A stretch of DNA of 64,000 nucleotides from Medicago truncatula. Its lineage: Eukaryota > Streptophyta > Magnoliopsida > Fabales > Fabaceae. This document shows, in pieces, positions 37,004 to 50,589 of the stretch (positions within the stretch are counted from its first letter, which is position 1; each line of letters opens with the position of its first letter). Location of the stretch: NCBI RefSeq assembly GCF_003473485.1, contig NC_053042.1:36298762-36362761 (forward strand). Direction: 5' to 3'. Below the pieces are notes generated by a model. It was not told where the DNA came from and made no database searches. It saw nothing but the letters and a program-made list of their open reading frames with translations. A program made the position numbers and the translations under genes.

Positions 37004-40000
37004 TCATTTTGAAAATAACTGGACCCTGTTATTATTATTACACGAAGAAGCAGGATCCTGCAGGCAATTGCAAAATGCATCTTCATCCTTAGGAAATGAT
37101 GTTGGTAGAGGATGGTCAGGAATGACACCAACCTACATGCAAATGCAAGGTTTTAAAAGGGGAAGCCGATTATTATTATTTTTTTTAAAAAAAAAAAAAA
37201 CTGGAAATAGAAGAGCAGACCTTGTCAATATCTGTGTGCGCAGGTGTCTCGTAGCGAGCAACTGTAACAACTAGTCCTGAGCCATCTGAGAGCTCAAATA
37301 CTGATTGGATCTTCCTGCAAGATGTGCAGCTCATATTAGGAAAATAATATAAAAATTTGTTTCTTTGAATTGAACCAAACCAAAAGTAATTTACCCTTTT
37401 CCAAATGTTGGCTCTCCGTACACTATGGCCCGCTTGTTATCTTTCAATGCACCCGCTAATATTTCGCTGGCACTTGCAGTTCCCTTGTTTACCTGATTAG
37501 GCTCAAGATATTTAATTACTCATTTTTACCATATACAATTGACAAATTGGAACTCTGAAGGACAGAATTATATTAGCAGTGAATGAACAAGATGTTTAAT
37601 TACTCATTTTTACCAAATACAATTGCATACATTCAACCATGAATTAGATGAGAAAATATGTTATCTACAGTACCGCAATGGGATCACAGGAAAAGAGTCA
37701 ATAGAACTCTTAAACACCCCATACCCAATAACTGCTTACTATCCCCAAATATCCACCCAATACAGAGTTTACGATTCTCTTGAAACCCGTACGAACTGCC
37801 CTAACCCAATACAGGTATCCCTCATTGCGTGCATGTCCTGCAAATCCTATTTTTGTGAAACCAACTAGGACATGAAGAAAACAATAATTTATAATAGAGA
37901 ATCATTGTAACTGTATTATGCGTTTGAGCCAGGCACGATATATGACACCAATGCAATGAGAGGAGAAAGCAAAATAAGAAAATTACCAGCACAGCAAGGG
38001 GTTCAGAAGTTGCTAGAGCACCACTTCCATCTGTATCAAGTATATCTCGAACACCACGACTATCACAAATATACACAATCACACCTTTGTCCAACCTAAT
38101 TGATAGTATCTGTTAGAACTTGAAGCTGGACAAAAGATGAATAATTTAAAAACAAGAAAAAAATAAGGTATGACTGGAGGAGTTCATTTTCGGCTGTTAT
38201 TGTAAGAATTCTTAACAACCCAATTTGCCAATGCAATCTATTTCAAAATGGTAAAAGGTGTTTCTGATTGTATGGTTATAGAACACTTGTGATCCATAAA
38301 AGGTAAGAATACTGGTGTGGTACCATGCTGCAGAAATTAAATAATTGTAACCTGAATGGTAAGATAAAACATTTACTTGAATTTCATGCCCACAAGCCAA
38401 AATTGATATACAATGGATGTAAAAAATGTCAATAGCTGAAAGCCATATCTTACCAAAGCTTGGCAATCTCAATTCCTTCTGGGAAAAGACCACCACTGCA
38501 ACAAATATAAGCTTCAGAAAGCTAGTGATTGAAAGTATATAGAGGCAAATGTTGATTGCTAAATCACCTATTATCTCTGAGGTCCAAAACAAATGCATTT
38601 ACATTATTACTCCTGAACGTATTGATTGCTTCTCTGATAGCACCTGCAAGGATGACGGATTATGGTAATGTGACAAACAAGTATCAAGAATTTCAACATA
38701 ATAAGTCATGCTTAATTTAAATCGTCAGTGAAGTAGATTTTTTTTTATATTTGTCAGATTCAAGTTAAAACTCCAACTAATGACTGAATTTAATACCACG
38801 AGGTTCATAAAAAAAAAGTATCACCACAACCCTAGTCATCGTCGATACATACTATTCACCCAAAAAAAGGCATGAATACATACATTTTTCGCTGAAAAGT
38901 AAAATGTAATATTGGTCAGTCCAGCGAAATAAATAAGACAGCTGCAAGAGTATCAACCCAAATGCCCATTTGCAGTAAGCAGGTTCCTAAATATAAAGAG
39001 AAACAATCCCAACAAGGCAGGGATTCATGCATAGTGCGCTCAATACTTAGTGTGGATGTATTTGGTATGTCTAACTTCAGTCTTTCAAGTAAATGGCATA
39101 CAAATGTAAAAACATTCATGAATGTTTCTATAAAATTTTCATTAACTGGTCAAACTTTATATGGTCATCGGGAAAACGTGACTCTTTACTATACCAAAAT
39201 GTGGATTATAGCAAGTAAGAATTATGGCTTGGAGTACTAGGTAGAGAAAAATGTATGATGCATCACATGATTAATGTATATTGGTTACAAAATCAACCCT
39301 TTTTTTAGTTAGTATAGAAGCAAGAAAAGTCATGCTTGGCCCATCAATTACTACTTACGAGATGCATTTTGGTTGAACGATGTTAATTTTATATAACCAA
39401 CTGTTGGGGAATTATCTCCTGCAGCAGGTAACTTGCACAGTCTTGACTTCACTGGATTGACTGTAACTTTCTCTCGCCTGAAATGCATAGATTCATATTT
39501 TTAGTTGTTTAATTAGAATTGTTTTTTATTAGTAAAAAAAAAGAATTGAAATGATTTTCTTTGTAAAAGAAAAAGGTATCAATTAATCAGGCCTCTCAAG
39601 TAATGGTAAGTTGGTAACAATACTTATGACTAAATCAGCAGAGTTAACAATGGTATCAATAATTAGCCATGAGTGTAATGTAACTAAATATAATGAAGCA
39701 TTATCAAACTGTAAGTTTTTGCATCGTCCTAGGTAACAAGGCACATTCTCTGAGGGTCAAAGCTACAAAACTAGTTCTGCATCGAAAGAATACCAACTTA
39801 CGTTAGAGCTAGATGCTTTACATCAGAACCACTACGTATGGTCAATGCAACGGAGCTTCCATCAGGTCCTCTGTAATTTTCTTTAGAAGGTCAGGCAATC
39901 AAATAGATAAGCTTAAAGCAAATAATGAGAGGTACAATAAAATTTGGTCTATTAAATGGTTGCTTACATTAACTTTCAAGTAATTAAGAACCTCATAAAT

Positions 40001-43000
40001 GGCTCATGCTAGAGTAACGGATAATCTAGAAAGTGTTCAAGCAGATTAAGTCACAATAAATACAGCAACTATCAAAGTGTTCTTCCACCAAGTGGTACTG
40101 ACTACATGGATTTAATGGCGCAACAATACTTTGTCTTGGACCATATCTATATATAGACCATTTAATTCTTGGTCTCTTTTCATAATTCGGCCTATAGTTT
40201 TCTTTGACCTCCCTTTTCCTCTAACTATTTCTCCACATATGTTTGAACCAACTGAGACGAGACACAACCTTTTTATCTACAACAATGGAAGCTATATCAA
40301 TTTTCATTCTAATGACTTCATTCCTAATCCTATTTTAGTATGACTACTTGTCCAAATTAAAATTCTCATCTCAGTAGCACCCAGTTGTATGCAACATTAC
40401 CGTTCTTAAGGCACAACAAGTACTAGTCCAATATTTATATCAAGTTATCAACATAATAGTAGTACTACTTTGAACTTGTTGAGAAACTATTAAGTTTAAG
40501 ACATAAATGCAATCTTATCTGTTGATGTTTTGCACATTATTAACAATGTGTTCTTTTTATTTTAATTTTTTCACATCTGTCTAAAAATATTGATTTTAAA
40601 GCACAAGTGGCATGTAGGATGAAGAGAAACCCACTGTAGGCGTTCAGCTGCATCATACAGCCCCAACTTTTCTGTGCTCATATCATCAATGGCCAGGATA
40701 ACATCTCCAGACAAAACACCAGCTCTATATGCAGGACCTCCTGGAGAAGCTGAAATGACAACAAGTCCATCGGATGGCATGTCTGCTTTGGTAGGGTAGC
40801 CTATTGATATCCCCACACCAGTTAGAGCGCCTTTAGTTCCAGACTGCCTTCAACAAAATTTTAGTTTTTGGTGTTATCCAATATGCATTACACAGTCAGG
40901 ACTATATGTGAAATAAACTAAAGGAAATCTTAAAATGATATAGATTTGTACCCTCAGACTTCTGAACTTCTCAGGCTCTAAAAATCTAGTGAAGCGGTCA
41001 TCCAATGTGGCAAGCATCTTTCTTATCGCCATATCTGAGAACAAATGTAAATTTGTAAACTTTTGACTGTACTTAAAAAAATCTTTCCCGAATCATCAAA
41101 TCCATCTGGATAATTTAGCCTGGTGAATAAGTTGGCAATTTCATCATTTTTGACTTTTAAAGTTGGTCATTATCCACTCCATTTTGATACTTAAAGTTTA
41201 AAAGTGTGAAATATAATTTTCTTAACAGCAAAATCATTCTTCAATCTGTCCAGGACATTCTCGCTGATTTATTTTCTGATCACGCATCACATAGATCAGA
41301 TATATGTGGTGTGACTTATCCTCTCATAATTCACAATGATCAATATTGACGAAAATTTAAGCTATTATACTGCTTCCCATTATTATGGCGAGACTCCAGA
41401 GAATCACTGATGACAATCCATAGTCAAGCTTTCAACCATTCCATTTTTATTTTGTGGAGAGCTGTGTGCATTTAAACTAAAAAACATAGTGCTAGACAAG
41501 GAAAAATCTACTTAACAACTAGCTACGTTTAAATCCATTACCCATGAAGATGTTGTCTTGCATACCAAGAGTCAAGAGGACAGAAAAAGGAAAATCAAAT
41601 CGACCTACTTATCTTCACAAACTTGAATCTAGAACTGAGATTATGATGACCAGACTTCTATCTGAAACCAACTAATCCAAAGCAATTTGATTGGAGATTA
41701 AATCATCAGAAAGTACCAGCATTTAACTATATCAGATAGTTCTGGTTCTAGTTAAGTATAGTCAGTTGCTCAGTTTAACATATTTTGCCATCAAACATAA
41801 ATTCTCTCTACTAAAACTAAAACTTAGACCGATTTCAGTTAAACCATTTTACTCCTCATCAAGCAAGCATGAAACAATTCAGTGAAAAAGTTATATTGTA
41901 ATTCCACTCCTCAATCCTTGGAAGGCAATCATAAATGATTTTCTATGTCAAAACAGAGATAATTTACCATAAAATAGTTTTTGTTCAGCAAGTTGAAAAA
42001 AAAAAGTAAAAAGTAGAAAGTGAAAGTCATACATGTCTCTTCACGGTTGTTCATGGGTTCATTGCGCAATGCATTTTCTCTATACCTAAACCAACTCTGT
42101 CCATTAAAACTCTTGTCGATATATGCTCGGTCAATTGTTCTCCATGCCTCCAGAAAGAGGAGATTCTCTTCCGTCAGGGCCCCTTCAAGGGACAAAAAAG
42201 AATCACAGACATAAATTGAGAGAATAAAGAAGAAATGAAGACGAAATAACACAACAACCAAGCCACTACTAGTATATAGTACTAGGTAAATTTGGGTCCT
42301 CTAAAGTCAACAACCTCAACCTCAATCATTAATAAGAAAATAAAGAGTTGATACATCAACACCATATTCTTTGTTATGCATATGTATGTAATATTAACTA
42401 TTGAATTATTGAACCTCTTAATCTACACAATCCATGAAAGGAAAATGCAAGAGTAAGAGATAAATTTCGGTGTAGAGAACAATGTGTTCTAATCCGTTTT
42501 AGTATTGAATATTCAGAATGAATTACAAAGATAGGCACGAGACCTTATCTACAATGAGAGAAGTAGTGTTAGGGACACTCTTTTTTCAAAACTCACTCTC
42601 TCATTGAGTGAAATGAATGTAGGTCCCACTCTTACTCGTAGGAGTTCCACCTAACGAGTTAGTGAGTGCCAGGGTGAAAGTTGGAAAGAGTGTTTCTAGC
42701 TCGCCTGCACTCCTCAAAATGAGAGACATAACTGAAGAGTGATTAAGTAACTAGACAGATGGTATAACAGACTTCTAACAGTTGGAATAACTAACTAATT
42801 AATTGCAATTAGATTCAACTAACTGAAACTGAATGCAATCGTATAATATACGATTTATTCATCAATGCTTGCTATTACTTAATCAACAGTCAAAAGCAAT
42901 GAAACACCGAAAGTCTGATACAAACATGAACACGGGACACAACACTGACACTAGACATGGATAATAATTTCAGAAAATTGAACTAATCGATGTCTGATAC

Positions 43001-43521
43001 ATGTTGGACACCAGACAACCTTCAATTTGAAGTGTGAGTGCCACATAATCTAATCAAAATTCTAACACAGATTCATCATGACGAATGCATTGACATACTG
43101 ATAAAACTCACAAGAGGGGTTGTTGGAAGCTAAAGAAACCGACACAACCAACATAACTCCAGCAACCAACCGCACAAACAGTAAAGAAGCATGCTTGACA
43201 GAAGAATCCTTGTTCCATTTCCTCCTTTTGCGAAGGAAAGTCCAACTTTGAGGAAAACAAACGTTGCTTACTCTTGGCACCACCCCAATTGAAAATTTAG
43301 TTACTTTCTTCCTCTTATGTGTGAGTGAAAATGAAAACCTTGATTCTGTTATGGAAAAACACTTCCAGTTTGAAACCTGCAGCACAAATATTGTTACTTT
43401 ACGCGGTAAATGATCAGATTGATGAAGAAGGGGAAATTGAGAAGGGGACCTGAGAAACGGAGATTGTTGGGTAACGAAGAGGGAAAGAAGGATTGACTAC
43501 AGAGCTACCAATGATCTCCAT
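37004..43521 (-). CDS. CTPA: D1 C-terminal processing protease CtpA (S41 family), thylakoid lumen
   Basis: Thirteen exons, 5' to 3': 43521-43450, 43376-43112, 42182-42033, 41034-40952, 40843-40635, 39870-39802, 39477-39359, 38643-38568, 38495-38454, 38095-37987, 37492-37395, 37314-37221 and 37132-37004. They encode 504 residues. The N-terminus is Ser/basic (plastid transit), then a hydrophobic thylakoid transfer segment (about 88-107) ending SLAS. The mature part starts near [17 protein letters not shown] domain (about 195-280) precedes the S41 protease fold. The Ser/Lys dyad is present: S405 in TASASEIL and K430 in GEPTFGKG, 25 residues apart as in this family. CtpA trims the C-terminal extension of pre-D1 so that the photosystem II manganese cluster can assemble. 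Two tiny exons (69 and 42 bp) are normal for this gene. Introns hold several MITE and LINE scraps. Confidence 0.96.
40058..40420 (-). mobile_element. RTE LINE 3' fragment in CtpA intron 5
   Basis: On the - strand the 3' end shows the conserved atccatgtagtca block and a ttgatagttgctgta tail related to the GTT-repeat end of the LINE at 15426-17275. Upstream are remnants of the RTE C-terminal coding region with many stops. Confidence 0.6.
42568..42703. mobile_element. MITE related to the one at 31638-31814
   Basis: It has gggacactcttttttcaaaactcactctc at the left and an inverted counterpart (aaagttggaaagagtgtttctagc) at the right, with a central gtaggtccc block. It lies in CtpA intron 2. The target duplication is not clear. 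Confidence 0.55.
42896..43045. mobile_element. Degraded hAT-like MITE in CtpA intron 2
   Basis: The segment begins with atgaaacaccga and contains gacac-rich motifs (acacgggacacaacactgac, gttggacaccagac). It resembles the intact copy at 45556-45712. The right end is decayed and no target duplication is seen. Confidence 0.45.
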
Positions 43522-43975
43522 GGAAGAGTACCACCTCTGCCTCAAACCACTCACTGTCTTGTTTCTTTTACATTATCGTTCTTTTTTTAAATTAAATAAA
43601 ATAGGCAAATAAATGTATTAAATACTAATTTAGAATGTCTTTCTACAAAATATTATATTATATTACATAAAAAAATACGGAATTTTGAGCTGATTTTTTT
43701 TTATATTATCAAACAAGTTTTTTTTATAATAATGTTTATTGTGGTTGTCATTGAACAAAAATAAAAATTTAGTTTATATTATTGATTTTATTGAAATAAA
43801 TAAACACGACTTGTTATAATTTAAAAACCACAAACATTTATATTTATAATTTTAATTAAAATCAAAATTCAATTAAAAATACGGTTCATGTTTACAAACA
43901 TTAAAAGTGTAATTTACCGGTTTATAGTTTAAACATTTCAAATAAAAGCACATTTATGTGTTTATATATATATAT

Positions 43976-44057
43976 TTTTTTGTGGTGGTCGGGGTTCGAA
44001 CCCCGAACCTTATATATTTTATGCATTTTTCATATCGACTGAGTTAAGCTCACGCAG
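43976..44057 (-). mobile_element. tRNA-like SINE fragment
   Basis: On the - strand an A-box-like cttaactcagtcgat is followed about 35 bases later by the B box ggttcgaacccc and a short ccaccacaaaaaaa end. The B box is a perfect consensus. No paired acceptor stem or anticodon arm is seen, so it is not a tRNA gene. Confidence 0.6.
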
Positions 44058-44068
44058 ACATTTGCTCT

Positions 44069-44270
44069 ATCAATCAAAGAATATTTAGAGTTAGACAACT
44101 TGAGACTCAAAATTACCTATCCCCTAAATATTCTAATAAAGAAACTTAAGAACTTGTTGGAAAAGGACCATCAATCAAAGAATATTTAGAGTTAGACAAC
44201 TTGAGATTCAAAATTACCTATCCCCTAAATATTCTAATAAAGAAACTTAAGAACTTGTTGGAAAAGGACC
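44069..44270. repeat. Recent 101-bp tandem duplication
   Basis: Units 44069-44169 and 44170-44270 differ by one base (gagact versus gagatt). The unit ends ttgttggaaaaggacc. It lies in the CtpA/HAD promoter interval and shares no sequence with the 101-bp duplication in RRP12. Confidence 0.92.
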
Positions 44271-45021
44271 ATAAACTAAAGATCTTAATCCTGATAAGTG
44301 AAATAACATCTAAAATATATAACCAACATTAGTGTCCTTAACATTTAACTTAATCCTCCAGTTTTTCCTCTAATTTTTCCTTTTTTTAATAATATATATG
44401 AGCAATTGACAACAGACTACAACAATAGGTGCCAATTTAGTTGGACACTATTATTTTTGATGTCATTTTGCTCTTGACTTATAAAAAAAATTTCCTAAAT
44501 AAAAAAAACATTTTAACTTAACCCACCCTAAAAGAAACATCTAAGTGTGTGTTTGGTTCCGGAATGTGGATAATTGATTTTGATTTTATAAAATTAATTT
44601 TGGTTAAAAATAATTATGATTAAAAATAGTTTATGTTTGAATATATTTATGTAAAAGTGGTTGAATAATATATAAAAATTAATTCTAAAATAAAAATTAT
44701 AAAAGTATAATCAATTCTACTCGACAACATGTGAATCAATTCTAAACCTCTGAATCAATTATGAACTTCCCTAACTTAACTAGCAATTATACTTTTAAAA
44801 CTATGCAATTGTGTGTGTTGACAAAATGTTTCTGATAGTTGGATTAATTTTGGAAATTTCCGTTGGTCACTTCACTTCGTCCCACACAAAAAGCACAACC
44901 TCAGAAAAGTACCAAAACCAGAAATCTGACATCAGCAGCACCCACCCACCCAAAATCATCAGCATCACAAATATTAATCATAATATTCTCATTATCTCTC
45001 TATTCTACTCTACTTCACTAG

Positions 45022-47442
45022 ATGCCATTGCTCTCTTCCACAAAAGCTTTCCTCCTCTTCCCTCGCATCATGTCATCACACTTAACCCCCAAAACGCGCC
45101 TCCGAGGCGTCGTTTTCGACATGGACGGCACACTCACCGTTCCCGTCATCGATTTCCCTTCCATGTACAAAGCTGTACTCGGCGACGATGAGTATCTACG
45201 CGTCAAAGCCTCAAACCCTGTTGGAATCGATATCTTGAAACTCATTGATCATTGGTCTCCTCTTCAACAACGCCAAGCCTATGATACAATTGCTCATTTT
45301 GAAAAACAGGCTCTCGATCACCTCCAAATCATGCCTGGTAGTAGATACCTACTTATCTTCTTCATTTCTTCTTTTTTATATTAGTTAATTGATTAATTAT
45401 GCTGCAGGTGCTGCTGACCTTTGTAATGTTCTTGATTCCAAGAAAATTAGGAGGGGTTTGATTACAAGGAATATGAAATCTGCTGTTGATTTATTCCACC
45501 AACGCTTTGGGGTCAGTTTTACTTTTCTTTCTTATATTTCATACATACTTACAACCCATGAAGCACGAACACTCATCGGATTGGATTAGGCATGTTCTGG
45601 TCGTGTTCGACAAAACACAGACACTTGTAATTACAATGAATTATGTGACTTTTTCAAATTATTAGTTGTGTCGGTGGTGTCAGTGTCCGGTGTCCATATC
45701 CGTGCTTCATAGCTTACAACTATTCAGAGTTGGGTTGGATCAGTCTTGTCAAGCACAAATTGCGAAAAATAGTGGTTTGTTCAAATTTTGCAACACAGCA
45801 GTGCTTTATTGTTGCTATAGCCGCTATTTAACAACATTGGCTTGGATTCAAAACATGCTACTTATGTTGCATTTTCATTATTGTCAACAAAGGTTTGTAT
45901 GGTTTATGACCAAAAAAAACTCCCTTCTTTCATAAACATGCTTTCTGCTGTGCTTATGTTATCAAGTAACTACTATTGGCTGTAGTTTCAATATTGGGAG
46001 TTAAGTTTATAAAGTTTGGTTGTTAACTATTCCATTTTGTTAATCTTTGAGAAAACAAAATCAGTAAAAGGAATTTGAGATTGTGGCATTTGGACAACTG
46101 AGTAATTTTATATGGAAATCTACAACTTGTTTAGATTAATTATGTGCTTATAGCATTAGGGCTTATCATGTATATAATCTATTTCTATAACAAGATAGAA
46201 TAAAATCAAATTGTTTTCGTACAAGTTATAAGTTGTATTCATAAGCTGGAAACAACCTTATGAACATCTTATAAGCTGTTTCCATAAGCTCTCTCAAATA
46301 GTATAAAAGGGCTTATGCCAGTATATAAACCTAAATAAGTCAATTCAAACAAACCCTTAAAAGGTTCATATGCTTTTTTACCTAATTCTATTGGAGGCAT
46401 AATAAATTGAACTAACAGGTTTTTCCGGCACTTTCCCTCCTTTTATTTGTTCATATTCAATGGCTCATCGTATGGTGAAGGAAATCAGTATCTATTTTTT
46501 TCTTTCTTTCTTTTTCAAGTGTTGAACTCTTTCATTATATGTTTTGCCTCGTTGCTGCAGATTACATTTTCTCCCGCATTAAGCAGGGAATTTCGTCCTT
46601 ATAAACCTGATCCAGCTCCACTTCTGCATATCTGTTCTCTTTGGGAAGTTCAACCAAATGAAGTAATAATGGTTGGGGATAGCCTTAAAGATGATGTAAG
46701 TGTTTTGTTTCTCATTAATTTGATTGAATCTTCATGATTTATACGGAAGGCATGCTTGTTCACCTTTGGGTACAAATGAACAATCTATAGAAAAAATTGT
46801 AAAATCAAAGGAAGAAATTCAGAACAGTATATATTTTCACAACAAAATCCAGAAAGGGCATAAAGTAGTAAGATATTTCAAAATTTTCATATAAAGTTGG
46901 TTATGCAATGTTGAGTTCTAACTAGTAGACTGTTTAGTCAGCACAATTTTTTTATCATCATTCTGCAAACCAATAGTGTGTTTGCTTGTAAACGACGAAC
47001 CCTATGACTCGGTCCTTTCACTATGCATTTTGGTATTTACCCATAACTTTAACCGTTTCAATTTTATGCCACTTATAAAACCGGCATTTGATTCGCAATA
47101 AGGATGAGGGTTCTTCACAATCATAAATAAGTGACCTGCACAGGGTAACTTCAACCCAGCTTGAAGCAATATCTTTCCATTCTATGCACTATTTTCCTAC
47201 TTAATATTTGTGGATTCAGATGTATTTGAAATTGGATGGTTAATTGATTGATTTTGCATGTTTTTACCATTTTGCAGATTGCTTGTGGAGGGCGAGCCGG
47301 AGCACATACATGTCTGCTTGATCAAACTGGAAGGTATGATTCTCCCGAATATGCTAATGTCGATTTCAAACCAGATTTCAAGGTAACTTCCCTCGCTGAA
47401 GTTTACTCAATTCTTGAGACAAATTTTGAATTGTCACCATGA
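45022..47442 (+). CDS. HAD-superfamily hydrolase (phosphatase-like)
   Basis: Four exons, 45022-45337, 45408-45511, 46561-46695 and 47278-47442, encode 239 residues. All HAD motifs are present. Motif I is FDMDGTLT with nucleophile D33 and acid/base D35, motif II is T125 in GLITRN, motif III is K155 in YKPDPAP, and motif IV is GDSLKDD (179-185). The helical segment between motifs I and II fits a small C1 cap, giving a small-molecule phosphatase of the phosphoglycolate phosphatase-like subgroup. The substrate cannot be told from sequence. The first 17 residues are hydrophobic and basic and could be an organelle signal. If M17 (MSSHL) is the true start, the protein would be cytosolic. Intron 2 (about 1.05 kb) holds a hAT-type MITE and another MITE scrap. 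Confidence 0.93.
45548..45720. mobile_element. 157-bp hAT-type MITE with 8-bp target duplication
   Basis: cttacaac at 45548-45555 and 45713-45720 brackets 45556-45712. The ends ccatgaagcacg and, reversed, ctatgaagcacg are inverted. An 8-bp duplication fits hAT transposition. It lies in intron 2 of the HAD gene. Confidence 0.8.
45745..45838. mobile_element. Partial copy of the GTTGTTAAATAGC MITE family
   Basis: The right end gctatagccgctatttaacaac matches, reversed, the left end of the element at 27213-27403. The left part has ttgtcaa and aattgcg as in that family. Confidence 0.5.
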
Positions 47443-50400
47443 TCTCAAGTTTTGTTCACGTGAACCATTTATTTTGTGGTTTATGATATAAGAATCTGGA
47501 GGAGGTGACATCTACATTTGGGGGTAGTTTTATTCCTCACCTCATGTAAGGTCATGAAAAAAAGTCCTTGACATTTTTTGGTTGGAGGGTTTCATAGGTG
47601 GGATCTTTTATAATAATGTTGTAACATATCTTGAACAGTTAATGCTGAGTTTTATTGACTTCTTAGGGCATGAATGTCACAAAATAGTGGTAACTTTTGA
47701 AAATTAATGTCTATTGTATTGTAAACAATGTTACCGATCACTAGTTTCTTTGGACCCCGCGGGATTCTATTTTAGATTTTGTAACTTAATTCATCAGGCT
47801 CGTTTGACACGATATTGCGCGTGTTAAGATTTCCAAGGCAGATCATCTGGAAAGAAAAATGAACTTAAAATCATAGCGAGTTCTTAGCATCATCGTATGT
47901 GTTTGGATATACGATTACTTGCCGCTACCATAAGTTTGAACCCATTCACCGTGGAAATGGAGGAGCTACAAACTATAGCTTCTATCAAAACGTGTGTATA
48001 CATTTGGCTAGCCGCTGAAACAAACACATGCATCATTGACTTGGCTTACAACTAATAATCACGACAATTTTCTTGAAAATGATATTTTTTTTTAATTAAT
48101 AGAGAAATATTAGAAAAAGTATTCCCTCCATTAGAGATTGCACTTCCTTGATGATAAACTAGTTTTTTTAACCATCAATGCAATGTAAGTAGTTTCATAA
48201 AAGAGGTTAAGTTAGTAGCACTAGCACCTTAACTTCACATGACTATCAAAGTACGTTTCCTCTACAAATGTATACTTGTGAGTTGTGACTGTACGTGTTT
48301 TGCAAAAGCGACTATCATGTTCAGCATCAAAAGTAGCCTCTTCAGTTGATAAAGAAAAGGGGAAAAAGAAAAGTAGCCTATCAAGTTTCATCCAACTCCA
48401 TTGTACTAGAACTTTTACCCGTGCGACAATGGAGAAGTTAATATAACATCAACAATATTTTAGGATATATAACAGGTGATCACACATTTTCGAATATCTC
48501 TTTATACACTACATTTGAAGTGGTGTAATTACAGTCCCCATTGTCATGCGTTAATAATATCTTCAGACCATCTCTTAATGTAACTCATACTTACTTAAAA
48601 CTGAGTTGATACTAACACTTAATTATTTGAAATTACATGCACGACAAAAGAATATTATTCTGAACAGTTTCCATGAATTGAGCAATTAAAAAATTAGAAC
48701 ACAGGGAAAAACTACTATGCTATATAAATATAAGCAACAAACGATCAACAAAGATAAATTTAATCCATGCCAATGTCGTCAATTGAAGATGTATTTTGAC
48801 ATCTTTTGTTGGATTTATGCATAGGAGAAGTGTGAACCATAATGATTAATAAGAAAGAGAGCTGACATGTAACCCTTAAAGGATTTCGACCTAAACAAAG
48901 GAGGGATGTTGATGCCAATTGAACATGTTTGCTTGCCAATTTGCTGAGAAAAATAAATTATTATTATATATTAGATAATATTACAAATGTTACATTGGCA
49001 TATTAGCCTCTTCCTGATTCACTTTGGCACACTAATATCATATCATAGTTGTTCTAAACCTTGTAGTAAGTAATGGTGCAAACTCCGATATATATGTCTC
49101 AATTTGACTTGTAAAAATACCATAAGATCAGATATCATCCCTTGATCATAAACATGATGGGTGAAAAATGCTACATAAGTTTTGTTAGATCTCTTGTCAA
49201 ATTCTTCAAGTATAGAGTAAAGAGTTGGCTTTCAGAGGGTTGAGTGCCTCAATTCTAAGCTTCATGGCATAGAAAATAGAAATACATTAGTAACATAGCT
49301 ATCCAAGAAAACACATAAGTTTGGAAAACATGTTACTAACCTTGTAAACACAAACCCAACTTGCAGTCTATTATAACAAAAATGAAAATGTGAACCCCCA
49401 CAATAACTCAATTTCCCAAAACCTTGAACTTGGATGAACTATTAATAAACTAAAATTTGCGAATTAAACTTTCTTTCAGTTTTGCTTTGAACATTCATTA
49501 ATAGTTAATACTCCTGAGTACTGGAGGAGCACCCATATGAGTCATCATAGATCAAATAACAAATTCATCCCAATGTTTCTAAAAATAAAGCTTCAAACTA
49601 TTTTTGTTGGTTTAATATAAAGAGTAAGTTTGACAATCTAGATACTAATCTCAAACTTAATACTCCTCTAACTGTATGAAAGTTCCTCTTGCATACCATG
49701 TGGTTGTCCTTATTAGAGTCTCGTCATTTTCTGTTTTAATTAGAGACACATGTGGCTGTCCTTATTGCAAACCCGAACTAAACGAAAGTTCCTCTTGCAT
49801 AACATGTGGATCTAATTTGACGACAGACTGAAATATGACGACAGACTGAAAACAAAAAATGCAATCCGTTAAAACCGATAGATGAAAATAAAAAAAATAA
49901 AAAATCATCATTGGAACAATCCGAACCAATAAATTATTGATAGAGAAGAGTTATGTATCTATAAAGTGTACAAATGAAAATCACACCCAACATATCCCAA
50001 TTGAAGCTACGCATCAAAAAATGACTATATTAATCAGGATCAACAATTAAGTGACTCGTTATCCATGGAAACATGCCACTATTTTATTTTATAACATAAT
50101 ACATTCAACTGATCCTTCACACATTCCAAAAACTCAACTGTATGATCCAATCATCCTTCAAGTTTGTAAAAGTGGAGGATTTGTAAGGCATATCAAAACT
50201 ATACTCAGCTCCTTCCTATACAGCCAAACAGAGGATTTTACCTACAAAGAATGATTTTTTTTTTTAATCTTAAATGCTATGATGAAATTTTAGAATAGAT
50301 CCATAAATACACTATAGTAAAAAAATAACTCGGTTAGTAATAAAACTATTCCCTTAAAGACCAACCTGCAAAGTTATCAGGAAAATAACATTTACCCTTG

Positions 50401-50589
50401 CCAAAGCTTTTATGCTGATATAGTGCAATCAAAAATAAAATGAATATAAAAAATTGAATGGTAAAATTAGAAAATAAAGTGCATCAATAGCACAAAATCA
50501 AAATACATAAACTAAATACATTAGTGAATAAGTTAAGAGAAGAATCAAAAGTTAAACTAATGGAATAGTTTTATTAGTAAACAAAGATG

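Larger units (their letters stand above)
43522..45021. other. Divergent promoter interval between CtpA and the HAD gene
   Basis: CtpA is read to the left and the HAD gene to the right, so this 1.5 kb holds both promoters. It also contains a SINE-like fragment (43976-44057) and a 101-bp tandem duplication (44069-44270). The HAD 5' UTR is C/T-rich just before the start codon. The rest is AT-rich with no gene. Confidence 0.65.

Noticed and set aside
4247-44270. Idea that the two 101-bp tandem duplications share an origin
   Set aside because: Only the unit length agrees; the sequences are unrelated.
49678-49850. CRISPR-like or satellite array from short direct repeats
   Set aside because: There are only two copies of a 26-bp repeat and one doubled 16-bp motif, with unequal spacing; a small local duplication is enough.
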